From Candidatus Omnitrophota bacterium (GTDB lineage: Bacteria; Omnitrophota; Gorgyraeia; Zapsychrales; Zapsychraceae): a stretch of 39,937 bases of DNA. A program made the position numbers and the translations under genes. The stretch spans positions 1 to 39,937 of the forward strand of contig JANQMA010000020.1 of assembly GCA_028280285.1 (NCBI GenBank), read 5' to 3'. The notes beneath the pieces are model-generated. The model was not told where the DNA came from. It ran no database searches and saw only the letters and a list, made by a program, of their open reading frames with translations. Positions 27,065 through 34,319 of this stretch are shown piece by piece. Numbering within the stretch: position 1 is the first letter of the stretch; every line of letters starts with the position of its first letter.

Positions 27065-27556
27065 GATTGTTTTTGAGGACTAAAGCTTCAAAAACAGCCA
27101 ATTACCTCAAAATCAGGCCAAAACCCAAAAATGAGAACCCAATATCCAAAATTGAGACTACCGGTAATCAAGCGCCAAAAAGTGAAAATAAAAGCTATCT
27201 ACTCTTTATTAAGCCCATTTATTTTAAACGATTACATATCCTGCAGAGACCGCATCTTTTAACCATTCTTAATCTTTGTTAATAAAAAGTGCAATTAGCA
27301 CTTCCTGTCCCTTATGAGAAGGATAGGGTTATACTCCAAAGTTTTAGAATAAAACCCCCTTTAAGACAGAGTTTCAGAGTTTAATTATTTAAATTTTTTT
27401 GCTCGTTTTAACTTAAATGAAAGCGTCCCAACATCGAAACCGTTTTCTTAAATTGATGGTAAAGACCTGATTTCCGGTGAAAAATGTTTTATAGTTATTA
27501 ATGCAACACATTTTTCTTTAACCGGTGTTAATTGTCGGTACTTGAATTGACTACTT
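27065..27556 (+). other. AT-rich divergent intergenic region of mobile module
   Basis: About 490 bases separate the two divergent halves of the module. It holds A/C-rich degenerate sequence (about 27100-27175), a short perfect palindrome AAGTGC-5-GCACTT (27287-27303), and T/A runs near 27380-27410. No gene is supported; an open frame at 27037-27282 has no ribosome site and a low-complexity product. This is a reasonable place for a recombination site or operator, but no core sequence can be named. Confidence 0.4.
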
Positions 27557-27886
27557 ATGCCAGCATCCAACGACAAACCACAAAACCCCCAAAAAGATTT
27601 GGGGTGGGCCAAGATCACCCATCCATTTCATCCGCTCTATGGGCAGCGGTTCAAAATACTAAAACTAAAAAAAGTAACAGAGGGCGATATTTTAACCCTG
27701 CAAGGAACACATCGCGGTTGGTTTTTTGTGCCGCGCGAATGGACCGACAAGGCCGACCCCAGCATCGAAACATGCCCACAGGTAACCCCGTCGGTGCTTT
27801 CGTTTGTGCATCTACTATCACTATCGGATTTACTCGATCAATTAAAAAAAGGGAAAAAAGAAGATAACGGGGAGCTTGACAAATGA
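27557..27886 (+). CDS. DUF5372-like recombinase-associated small protein
   Basis: The gene encodes 109 residues. The segment ITHPFHPLYGQRFKIL and a later GWFFVPREWTD match the pattern of DUF5372, a small beta-rich family encoded beside recombinases or integrases. Residues 85-109 are a charged tail. It overlaps an unrelated +2 open frame of similar length (27532-27867), which lacks family features. The gene is first in the three-gene recombinase set, 45 bp before the DUF6788-like gene. The function is unknown; DNA binding or regulation is inference. Confidence 0.7.
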   Translation: MPASNDKPQNPQKDLGWAKITHPFHPLYGQRFKILKLKKVTEGDILTLQGTHRGWFFVPREWTDKADPSIETCPQVTPSVLSFVHLLSLSDLLDQLKKGKKEDNGELDK

Positions 27887-27931
27887 AAGACGCTGCGGCA
27901 CAATTAGGTAAGTTAAATAACTGGTCCAATT

Positions 27932-28261
27932 ATGTACAAACATTATTCAACGTCTTATCTTTACCGCAAACGCAAAAATTTATCCGAACAGATTTTATCG
28001 ATTGCCCCGTCGATCATACGTGGGTCATTGATCGAAACATACAACTCCACAACGCCACGGCCCCGGCGTCAGGGAAAAGGCGCCAAATATTATCTCTCGG
28101 TCAGTCAAAAAGGCCGCCGCGGCGCCAAGCTCGAATATGTGCCGCAGTATTACAAAGAAGATGTCGAACACTATCTCACCAATTATCACCGCCTTAGAGA
28201 TATCCTCGAGACAATTTGCAGTATCAATCGGGAGATTCTTAGAAGAAGAGATCGCCTTTAA
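27932..28261 (+). CDS. DUF6788-like recombinase-associated protein
   Basis: The gene encodes 109 residues. An in-frame stop 18 bases before the ATG fixes the start. The protein is basic and helical, with RGSLIETY, KYYLSVSQKGR and INREILRRRDRL. It is about half identical to the inverted copy at 26667-27008. It lies 41 bp before the serine recombinase gene and is likely co-transcribed with it. The family usually accompanies site-specific recombinases, and its role is unknown. Confidence 0.75.
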   Translation: MYKHYSTSYLYRKRKNLSEQILSIAPSIIRGSLIETYNSTTPRPRRQGKGAKYYLSVSQKGRRGAKLEYVPQYYKEDVEHYLTNYHRLRDILETICSINREILRRRDRL

Positions 28262-28302
28262 TCGCCACGGCAATACAATTTTTTCAACCATGAGGAGCGT
28301 TT

Positions 28303-30330
28303 ATGAAGGCCAAAATCCAACCCCATCATACCGAAAAAACAGCTTATATTTATTTGCGTCAGTCCACCATGGGACAGGTCGCCCACCACAAAGAAAGTAC
28401 GGAACGTCAGTACGCGCTCACCAAGCGCGCACGCGATCTTGGCTGGAGCGATGAGCATATACACGTGCTCGACCGCGATCTTGGATTTTCAGGGACAGAC
28501 ATGCAGCAAAGGGAGGATTTTAAGATACTGGTGGCTGATGTGTCGATGAATAAAGTCGGCGCCTTATTTGCTTTGGAGGTTTCGCGGTTATCCCGCTCAA
28601 ATACCGATTGGCACCGTCTGCTTGAGTTGTGCGCATTAACAAATACTTTAATCATTGATGAAGATGGCTGCTATGATCCTAAAGAATTTAATGATCAACT
28701 CCTTTTAGGATTAAAAGGGACCATGTCGCAGGCTGAGATTCATTTCTTGCGTTCACGCCTGCAAGGGGGAAAACTAAACAAGGCTAAGAAAGGCGAGCTT
28801 AAAATTCCACTGCCGGTCGGCTTTTGCTATGACCGAAAAAGCAATATTATCCTCGATAAAAATCAAGAGGTGCAAAAGGCTGTCCGTTCAGTCTTCACAC
28901 GCTTTCGCCAAACCGGAAGCGCGTACGGTGTTGTGCGTTGGTTCCGCAAAAACAAAATGAAATTTCCCAAACGTATCTATGGCGGCAAGTCTGCCGGCAA
29001 ACTGGTGTGGAATCATCTTTATTACGGACGCGTCCTTGGCATATTACGCAATCCCGCTTATACGGGTTTGTATGTTTACGGGCGTCACAATTATACCAAA
29101 GCACTTTCGGCTGATGGTTATATTAAACCTAAAAAAATAACATTGCCCATCACTCAATGGAAAGTCAATATTGAAGGCCATCACCCGGGCTACATTACAT
29201 GGAAAGAATTTTTGGAAAACCGGGAAACCTTATCTAAAAACCGTACTAATGAAGAGGGGATGATGATGAACGGCCCGGCCCGTGAAGGCCTGGCGCTTTT
29301 GCAAGGCATGCTTTTATGTAAAGGATGTGGTCGCAAGCTTACTGTGCGTTATAAAGGCAATGGCGGTGTATACCCGTCTTATGAATGCCTTTGGCGTAAA
29401 AAAGATGGCCTATCCGATGAAGTTCTTTTACTGCGTGCACCTTTAATCGATAAGGTTATTGAAAAACGCGTGCTATCAGTAATCAACTCGTTTCATATTA
29501 AAATCGCCCTGCGTGCGCTGGAAGATCTTGAAAAACGCAATCACATGGTTGAACGCCAATGGCATCGCAAGATCGAACAGGCCGAAGAAGAAACACATCT
29601 TTCGCAAAAACGTTATGAGGAAACTGACCCATCGAACCGTCTGGTTATCTCGACACTGGAAAGCCGCTGGAACGATGCGATGTCCCGTCTGGAGCAAATC
29701 CGCGCCGACTATACTAAGTACCAGCAGCGCAAAATCGCACGCATCACACCCCAGCAAAAAAAGAAAATCATAGCCCTTGCCGAAGATCTCCCTAAGTTTT
29801 GGAGTTCTCCCAAAACAGAGCCGCGCGACCGCAAACGCATTGTACGATTACTCATTAAAGACATTACGGTTGAAAAAAATATGGATGAAAAAAAGATTTA
29901 TATCTTCATCCGTTGGCAGGGCGGGGCATCGGAAAAAATCAGCATTGATATCCCTGATAAGATCTATGATCGTATCCGTTATGCTAAACCGGTTGTCGAG
30001 CAAATTACTCAACTAGCCCGCATACTGTCTGATAAACAAATCGCCCGGCATTTAAATCAGTCCGGAGAGAAAAGCGCCAAGGGGAAGAAGTTCACATCCT
30101 CAATTATCCGCTGGATTAGACGTAAACATAATATTGCTGCACCGAAGCGTTTAACCAATGAATACACAGTCAGCGAAGTAAGTCAAAAATTTAATATCAA
30201 CACATCGGTTGTTTATTACTGGATCCGTTGTGGCTATGTCGAAACACGGCGTCTTAATAAACAATCCCCCCATTGGATCAAGCTTGATGAGAAGAAAGAA
30301 GAGGAACTACGTGGTCGTATAAAGACGTAG
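28303..30330 (+). CDS. Large serine recombinase
   Basis: The gene encodes 675 residues; GAGGAG lies five bases before the ATG. The N-terminal resolvase domain (13-165) has YLRQSTMGQ with catalytic S21, ALEVSRLSRS and SQAEIHFLRSR. The recombinase domain (about 170-300) is followed by a zinc-ribbon-like segment with C339, C342 and C362; the usual fourth Cys is not seen. A coiled coil follows (390-490). The C-terminal 60 residues look like a MerR/excisionase-type helix-turn-helix (YTVSEVSQKFNINTSVVYYWIRCGYV). Such enzymes integrate and excise mobile DNA at att sites. Confidence 0.93.
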   Translation: MKAKIQPHHTEKTAYIYLRQSTMGQVAHHKESTERQYALTKRARDLGWSDEHIHVLDRDLGFSGTDMQQREDFKILVADVSMNKVGALFALEVSRLSRSNTDWHRLLELCALTNTLIIDEDGCYDPKEFNDQLLLGLKGTMSQAEIHFLRSRLQGGKLNKAKKGELKIPLPVGFCYDRKSNIILDKNQEVQKAVRSVFTRFRQTGSAYGVVRWFRKNKMKFPKRIYGGKSAGKLVWNHLYYGRVLGILRNPAYTGLYVYGRHNYTKALSADGYIKPKKITLPITQWKVNIEGHHPGYITWKEFLENRETLSKNRTNEEGMMMNGPAREGLALLQGMLLCKGCGRKLTVRYKGNGGVYPSYECLWRKKDGLSDEVLLLRAPLIDKVIEKRVLSVINSFHIKIALRALEDLEKRNHMVERQWHRKIEQAEEETHLSQKRYEETDPSNRLVISTLESRWNDAMSRLEQIRADYTKYQQRKIARITPQQKKKIIALAEDLPKFWSSPKTEPRDRKRIVRLLIKDITVEKNMDEKKIYIFIRWQGGASEKISIDIPDKIYDRIRYAKPVVEQITQLARILSDKQIARHLNQSGEKSAKGKKFTSSIIRWIRRKHNIAAPKRLTNEYTVSEVSQKFNINTSVVYYWIRCGYVETRRLNKQSPHWIKLDEKKEEELRGRIKT

Positions 30331-30334
30331 TGTA

Positions 30335-30385
30335 AGTGCTCAGTGGTCGGTGATCAGTTTCTATGAGCTACGGCCACTGAGCACT
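30335..30385 (+). repeat. Short-period repeat folded as hairpin
   Basis: A 12-bp perfect stem (30335-30346 with 30374-30385) encloses 27 bases that pair partly. Arms consist of CAGTG/GATCAG-like units and their complements. It starts four bases after the recombinase stop. There is no T-run on either side. It could stop transcription between the recombinase and the next operon, or be a vestigial small repeat like those at 18533 and 19175. Confidence 0.65.
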
Positions 30386-30403
30386 GATTACCAGATAGCC
30401 ATC

Positions 30404-30432
30404 TTGCCTTAAACCTCCAATTCCTGTATAAT
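30404..30432 (+). promoter_or_regulatory. Sigma-70 promoter of eight-gene detox operon
   Basis: TTGCCT (30404-30409), a 17-bp spacer and TATAAT (30427-30432). The leader is about 30 bases, with AAAAGGAG before the ATG at 30469. Confidence 0.8.
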
Positions 30433-30468
30433 TTTCTCTTGTATAAAGACTGTTGAAAAGGAGAAAAG

Positions 30469-30849
30469 ATGAGTCTAGATGCCATTGGGATTGTCAGCAA
30501 AGATATAGAGCAATCAATCAAATTTTACGGCTTGCTTGGTGTTGATTTAAAACAAGAAGGCGGGCCGGATCATTACGAAGGAACCACACCGAGTGGCGTA
30601 CGCCTTATGCTTGACTCGGCCGAGTTGATCAAACAAATCAACCCTGACTGGCAAGACCCCCAAGGAAGTGGTGTCATTCTCTGCTTTAAGCAACAATCAG
30701 CCCAAGACGTCAACACACTCTACACAAACATCATCCAGGCCGGATACACAAGCGTGAAAGAACCCTGGGATGCCTTTTGGGGCCAGCGCTATTCATCCGT
30801 CAAGGACCCTGACGGCAATCAAATCGATATTTTTGCTCCACTTAAATAA
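30469..30849 (+). CDS. VOC-family (glyoxalase-like) protein
   Basis: This 126-residue cytosolic protein has two beta-alpha-beta-beta-beta modules: DAIGIVSKDIEQSIKFYGLLG, then a C-terminal SSVKDPDGNQIDIFAPL, the usual metal-site strand (Glu replaced by Asp in NQIDIF). The vicinal oxygen chelate fold covers glyoxalase I, dioxygenases and drug-binding proteins, so the substrate cannot be named. It is first in an operon with tight spacing and two other electrophile-handling genes. Confidence 0.88.
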   Translation: MSLDAIGIVSKDIEQSIKFYGLLGVDLKQEGGPDHYEGTTPSGVRLMLDSAELIKQINPDWQDPQGSGVILCFKQQSAQDVNTLYTNIIQAGYTSVKEPWDAFWGQRYSSVKDPDGNQIDIFAPLK

Positions 30850-30878
30850 TTTTGCAAATATATAAATATTGAAATACA

Positions 30879-31184
30879 GTGGACCCAATTTACCAGCGCA
30901 TATATAGTATTATCCAAAAGATTCCCAAAGGACGGGTAGCGACTTACGGGCAAATTGCCCGTCTGGCCGGAACAGGACAGCCGCGGCGTGTGGGCTACGC
31001 CTTACGAATTCTGCCTGAGGAAAATAAAGTACCTTGGCATCGTGTCATCAATGCCAAAGGAGAGATAAGCCGGCGGTGGGAAATGGGCTGCGCTGAACAT
31101 CAAAAAACACTATTGGAAAAAGAAGGCATTGCATTTGATACCCATGCACGTGTATCTTTATCCGAATTCCAATGGCAACCATAA
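30879..31184 (+). CDS. atl: Alkyltransferase-like (ATL) DNA-damage sensor
   Basis: The gene encodes 101 residues from a GTG start. It has the methyltransferase DNA-binding fold (IPKGRVATYGQIARLAG, RRVGYALR) but Trp53 in PWHRV replaces the acceptor Cys. This is the defining feature of ATL proteins, which bind O6-alkylguanine and hand the lesion to nucleotide excision repair instead of repairing it. The window also encodes a true methyltransferase (C246) at 23853. It lies 29 bp after the VOC gene, in the same operon. Confidence 0.93.
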   Translation: MDPIYQRIYSIIQKIPKGRVATYGQIARLAGTGQPRRVGYALRILPEENKVPWHRVINAKGEISRRWEMGCAEHQKTLLEKEGIAFDTHARVSLSEFQWQP

Positions 31185-31193
31185 GGAGGGATT

Positions 31194-31763
31194 ATGAACA
31201 ACAAATTCGTTATTGCAATTCTTGCAGCTCTTGTCGCTTTTATATGGAGCTGGATTTCGTGGATGGCTTTGCCATTTCACAACCAGAGCTTAAACAAGTT
31301 TCAAAATGAAGATGTCGTTTCACTTGCCTTAAAATCAAACGCCCCAAAAAGCGGCATATTCATACTGCCTTTCTGTAATAAAGATGACAAGGATCTTTCC
31401 AAAGAAGAGAAACAGGCTGCCATGGATACACACATGACTAAGGTCAAAGAAGGACCATACGCTTTTGTTTCCATTATGCCCGACGGCATAGAATTTGATA
31501 TGGGCAAAGCCATGGCCATCGGATTTTTAAAAGATGTTATTGTCGCTTTTCTTTTGATCTGGCTTTTAAGCAAAACAAGCGGTCTCAGTTTTATCGGCAA
31601 AGTCGGCTTCGTTAAAATCGCTGCTTTATCCGGTGCGATTGTTTCAATTCTGCCAAACTGGATCTGGTGGGGATTCCCGACAGATTTTATCGTTTTGGCA
31701 CTAATCGATGTGGCGATCGCCTGGGGACTGGCCGGTTGTGTTATTGCCAAATTGACAAAATAG
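31194..31763 (+). CDS. Small polytopic membrane protein, unknown
   Basis: The gene encodes 189 residues with AAGGAGG before the ATG. There is one N-terminal hydrophobic segment (about 5-27), a soluble region (30-105) with a Lys/Asp-rich stretch, then three closely spaced segments (about 108-126, 135-155 and 162-185). I do not recognise the family. It sits nine bases after the ATL gene and 15 before the CBS gene, so it is part of the stress operon. Confidence 0.8.
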   Translation: MNNKFVIAILAALVAFIWSWISWMALPFHNQSLNKFQNEDVVSLALKSNAPKSGIFILPFCNKDDKDLSKEEKQAAMDTHMTKVKEGPYAFVSIMPDGIEFDMGKAMAIGFLKDVIVAFLLIWLLSKTSGLSFIGKVGFVKIAALSGAIVSILPNWIWWGFPTDFIVLALIDVAIAWGLAGCVIAKLTK

Positions 31764-31778
31764 GAGGATGGATAAACC

Positions 31779-32276
31779 ATGAGTGACGAATTTAAAGTTA
31801 TGCGGGATTTTCTTAAAAAAATCCTAATTAAAGATGTCATGACTAAACCGGTCACAACTGTGCATGTCAATGAAGACTTTAGCGTTGTTGAAGAAATATT
31901 TGTCACCCATGATATTCGCCACCTTCCGGTTGTCGATGATGCCAAAAAGATTGTCGGCATCATTTCCCAAAAAGATGTCTACCGGCGAATAGCCCCGCGC
32001 CGTTCGCCGGATGGCAAAATTGTCCTTACAGAGGATATTATCATCGATAAAGACGGCTACTATGAAAAAGAGTCGCTCAACAAGTATATTCTTAATTATG
32101 TGATGAGTAAAAATCCGGTTGTATTAACAGAAGAGAAGTCTTTGGGTGATGCCATTCACGCCATGGCGTTTAGTCGTGTGAGCTGCGTGCCGATTGTGGA
32201 TGGAAAAAAACATGTCATCGGTATCCTCACTCGCATTGATATTCTCAAATTTGCCGATAAAGTTTATACAGGATAA
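31779..32276 (+). CDS. CBS-domain pair protein
   Basis: The gene encodes 165 residues with GGAGG upstream. Two CBS domains are seen: DVMTKPVTTVHVNEDFSVVEE ... IRHLPVVDDAKKIVGIISQKDV (about 18-75), and YVMSKNPVVLTEEKSLGDA ... VSCVPIVDGKKHVIGILTRIDIL (about 105-160). CBS pairs bind adenosine nucleotides and sense energy state. There is no attached catalytic domain, so it would act on a partner. It is part of the detox operon. Confidence 0.9.
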   Translation: MSDEFKVMRDFLKKILIKDVMTKPVTTVHVNEDFSVVEEIFVTHDIRHLPVVDDAKKIVGIISQKDVYRRIAPRRSPDGKIVLTEDIIIDKDGYYEKESLNKYILNYVMSKNPVVLTEEKSLGDAIHAMAFSRVSCVPIVDGKKHVIGILTRIDILKFADKVYTG

Positions 32277-32293
32277 AAGGTGATTAACACATC

Positions 32294-32695
32294 ATGTCAA
32301 AAACAAAAATTTTAAAACAAGCTTCGGTTTTGTTAGTGCGTGACGTTCACGCATCGGCCGATTACTTCGTACAAAAATGTGGGTTTAAAGACCCCACCTT
32401 TTACGGTGAGCCGGAGAGTTTTTGTATGCTGCATCGCGACGCTGCCGAGCTTATGCTGCGTGAAGCACCTAAAGATTATATCATTACACCTCATTGGAAA
32501 GTTATTGACTGTTTGTGGAACATTTACTTTTGGGTAGATGATGTCGAATCACTGTATGAAGAAATGAAAGCCGCCGGCGCTAAAATTGATTATGAATTGT
32601 GTGATCAGCCGTGGGGCTGCCGGGAATTCGGTATTCAAGATCTCGATGAACACGATATTGGATTTGGGCAAATTATGCAGGAAGGAGAAGGGTAA
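32294..32695 (+). CDS. VOC-family (bleomycin-resistance/glyoxalase-like) protein
   Basis: The gene encodes 133 residues with the pattern SVLLVRDVHASADYFVQKCGF, then an IYFWVDDVESLYEEMKAAGA helix and EFGIQDLDEHDIGFGQ. It resembles bleomycin-binding and glyoxalase superfamily members that occur in stress operons. The stop is directly followed by the ATG of the haemoglobin gene without a gap. Confidence 0.88.
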   Translation: MSKTKILKQASVLLVRDVHASADYFVQKCGFKDPTFYGEPESFCMLHRDAAELMLREAPKDYIITPHWKVIDCLWNIYFWVDDVESLYEEMKAAGAKIDYELCDQPWGCREFGIQDLDEHDIGFGQIMQEGEG

Positions 32696-33064
32696 ATGAG
32701 TGAAACACTATACGAACGACTTGGCGGCTACGACGGGATTACAGCTTTTGTTAACGATTTGTTGCCACGCCTACAAGGCGATGGGCAATTAGGCCGCTTT
32801 TGGCAAAACCGCGGGAGTGACGGCCTAGCACGCGAAAAGCAGTTACTGATCGATTATTTAAGCGCCAATGCCGGAGGGCCAATGTATTACACCGGACGCA
32901 ATATGAAAACAGCCCATGTTGGTATGAATATTAGTGAAAGCGATTGGTCGATATTTTTAGAACATGCCGGCGCGACCATGAAGGCCCTTAATGTTGGAGG
33001 GCAAGAGTGTGATGATATTGCTGCCTTTGTTTCAAGCTTAAAAGGAGATATCGTTGAAACCTAG
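32696..33064 (+). CDS. glbN: Group 1 truncated haemoglobin
   Basis: The gene encodes 122 residues. It opens with LYERLGGYDGITAFVNDLLPRL, has the YTGRNMKTAHVGMNIS motif with the proximal haem His at 74, and SDWSIFLEHAGATM in the following helix. The glycine pairs and length are typical of group 1 truncated haemoglobins, which handle nitric oxide and oxygen chemistry. It starts immediately after the VOC stop; AAGGAGAAGG lies upstream. Confidence 0.93.
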   Translation: MSETLYERLGGYDGITAFVNDLLPRLQGDGQLGRFWQNRGSDGLAREKQLLIDYLSANAGGPMYYTGRNMKTAHVGMNISESDWSIFLEHAGATMKALNVGGQECDDIAAFVSSLKGDIVET

Positions 33065-33089
33065 CCGGATAACCTTTTAACGCTTAATT

Positions 33090-33743
33090 ATGTCCGTTTT
33101 TTCAAACCCTTTTATACAAAATACCCTGCAGTCATACATTAAAGAAGTCCGCGGCCTTGAAAATATTCCGCCGGCAGGCCCATTTATCATCGCGGTCAAT
33201 CACAATAATCATCTCGATTCCTTTATTATATGCTCCATTATTCAAAAACATGCCAACCGCACGGTAAAATTCCTCGCCCGCAAAGATATTACGATTTGGC
33301 GTGTTATCGGACAGTGGGGCGCCGATCGATTATCCGCGATTCTCATTGATCCTACAAAACGATCGGAAAGCATGGACATTGCCTTAGATGCGCTTAATCA
33401 AGGACATATCATCGGCAATTACCCGGAGGCACAGCTCAATGATACCGATGAGCTCGTCGCCCCGCGCTCAGGCACCGCGCGGCTTGCGCTGTGGACAGGC
33501 CTGCCGGTCATCCCGGCCGGGATTTCCGAAGGGCCGGGGGCTCATCTCGGATTTAAACTGTTTAAAGATATCTTGTTTTCCTTTAAAAATTCCACTAAAG
33601 TTGTCTTCGGCAAAGCATTGCAATTTGAACGGTATAAAGAAGAAATAATCCCTAAAGAGTTACTTGATCAAACCTCAGACGCAATTATGCACGCCATCGC
33701 TCCTTTATGCGGCAAAACTTACACGAGAAAGGCCGACCTATGA
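33090..33743 (+). CDS. PlsC-like phospholipid acyltransferase
   Basis: The gene encodes 217 residues. The acyltransferase motif HX4D is NHNNHLD (H38, D43). The second conserved motif appears as NYPEAQL in place of the usual FPEGTR. PVIPAGISEG fits the PxIPVxI motif. It would transfer an acyl chain to a lysophospholipid or related lipid at the inner membrane. There is no long membrane segment. It overlaps the MAPEG gene by four bases. Confidence 0.88.
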   Translation: MSVFSNPFIQNTLQSYIKEVRGLENIPPAGPFIIAVNHNNHLDSFIICSIIQKHANRTVKFLARKDITIWRVIGQWGADRLSAILIDPTKRSESMDIALDALNQGHIIGNYPEAQLNDTDELVAPRSGTARLALWTGLPVIPAGISEGPGAHLGFKLFKDILFSFKNSTKVVFGKALQFERYKEEIIPKELLDQTSDAIMHAIAPLCGKTYTRKADL

Positions 33744-34117
33744 TTTCCTATATCTGCATTGTTGTTAGTTTATTTATTCCTTTGAGCTGCGCCGGTTATG
33801 CCAAATTCTCAACCAAAGGCTATTGTAATAAAAAACCACGAGAATTTTTAGCAGGGCTGGAAGGACAAGGGGCGCGCGCCAACCACGCGCAGCATAATTT
33901 CTATGAAACCTTTCCGGCCTTTGCCATCGGTGTTTTGGCCGCCCATCAACTGGGCGCACAGGCTGCCCACATCGATCAATTAGCCATCACCTATGTTATC
34001 GCCCGTATTTTATACGCGGTCTTTTACATCACCAATACCCATATTCTGCGCACCATAAGCTGGATCGTAGCCTTTATCGCGATTATCAGTTTATACCTCA
34101 TAGGAATTAATCCATAA
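33740..34117 (+). CDS. MAPEG-family membrane protein
   Basis: The gene encodes 125 residues. The start is the ATG in ATGA overlapping the preceding stop; an in-frame ATG 11 codons upstream is also possible. There are four hydrophobic segments. RANHAQHNFYETFP is the MAPEG signature (R-NH--N--E--P). MAPEG proteins include microsomal glutathione transferases and leukotriene synthases; bacterial members are thought to be membrane detoxification enzymes. Its partner in detoxification could be the hydroquinone reductase downstream. Confidence 0.92.
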   Translation: MISYICIVVSLFIPLSCAGYAKFSTKGYCNKKPREFLAGLEGQGARANHAQHNFYETFPAFAIGVLAAHQLGAQAAHIDQLAITYVIARILYAVFYITNTHILRTISWIVAFIAIISLYLIGINP

Positions 34118-34119
34118 TA

Positions 34120-34203
34120 ATGTCCTATTTCATTGTATTTTTACTATCAGCAACGTGCATTGCCATAGAGTTATTCTTCACACGTATTCTTTTAATAGAC
34201 TAG
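34120..34203 (+). CDS. Possible 27-residue single-span peptide
   Basis: A frame from ATG (34120) to TAG, two bases after the MAPEG stop. The product is almost wholly hydrophobic (MSYFIVFLLSATCIAIELFF, then TRILLID), like many small membrane proteins. There is no good Shine-Dalgarno sequence, but coupling to MAPEG translation is possible. The rest of 34118-34319 contains only the promoter-like sequence described next. Confidence 0.3.
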   Translation: MSYFIVFLLSATCIAIELFFTRILLID

Positions 34204-34251
34204 AACAAAATATTGGTGTTAACAAAAGCGCCTCATCATCCTAAAAATCCT

Positions 34252-34280
34252 TTATTCACTCTACAAATCTATGCTAAAAT
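34252..34280 (+). promoter_or_regulatory. Extended -10 promoter
   Basis: TGCTAAAAT (34272-34280) is an extended -10 element, with a weak TTATTC (34252-34257) 17 bp upstream. It leads to the gene at 34320. Confidence 0.5.
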
Positions 34281-34319
34281 ATTCCTACCTAAACCAATTT
34301 ATTCAACCGATTAAATAGG

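Larger units (their letters stand above)
26667..30330. mobile_element. Serine-recombinase mobile region with inverted remnant
   Basis: The region holds DUF5372-like, DUF6788-like and large serine recombinase genes on the plus strand, and a diverged DUF6788-like copy on the minus strand. It separates the ABC exporter from the detoxification genes. The ends are not defined: no direct repeat or att core could be identified by eye, so coordinates cover the genes only. The roughly 50% divergence of the two DUF6788-like copies shows two separate element histories rather than a recent inversion. Confidence 0.6.

Noticed and set aside
27037-27282. Open frame of 81 codons in the mobile intergenic region
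   Set aside because: It overlaps the promoter of the orphan DUF6788-like gene, has no Shine-Dalgarno sequence, and the product is low-complexity.
27532-27867. Open frame overlapping the DUF5372-like gene in another frame
   Set aside because: The frame at 27557 carries the family motif (THPFHPLYGQ); this one has none.
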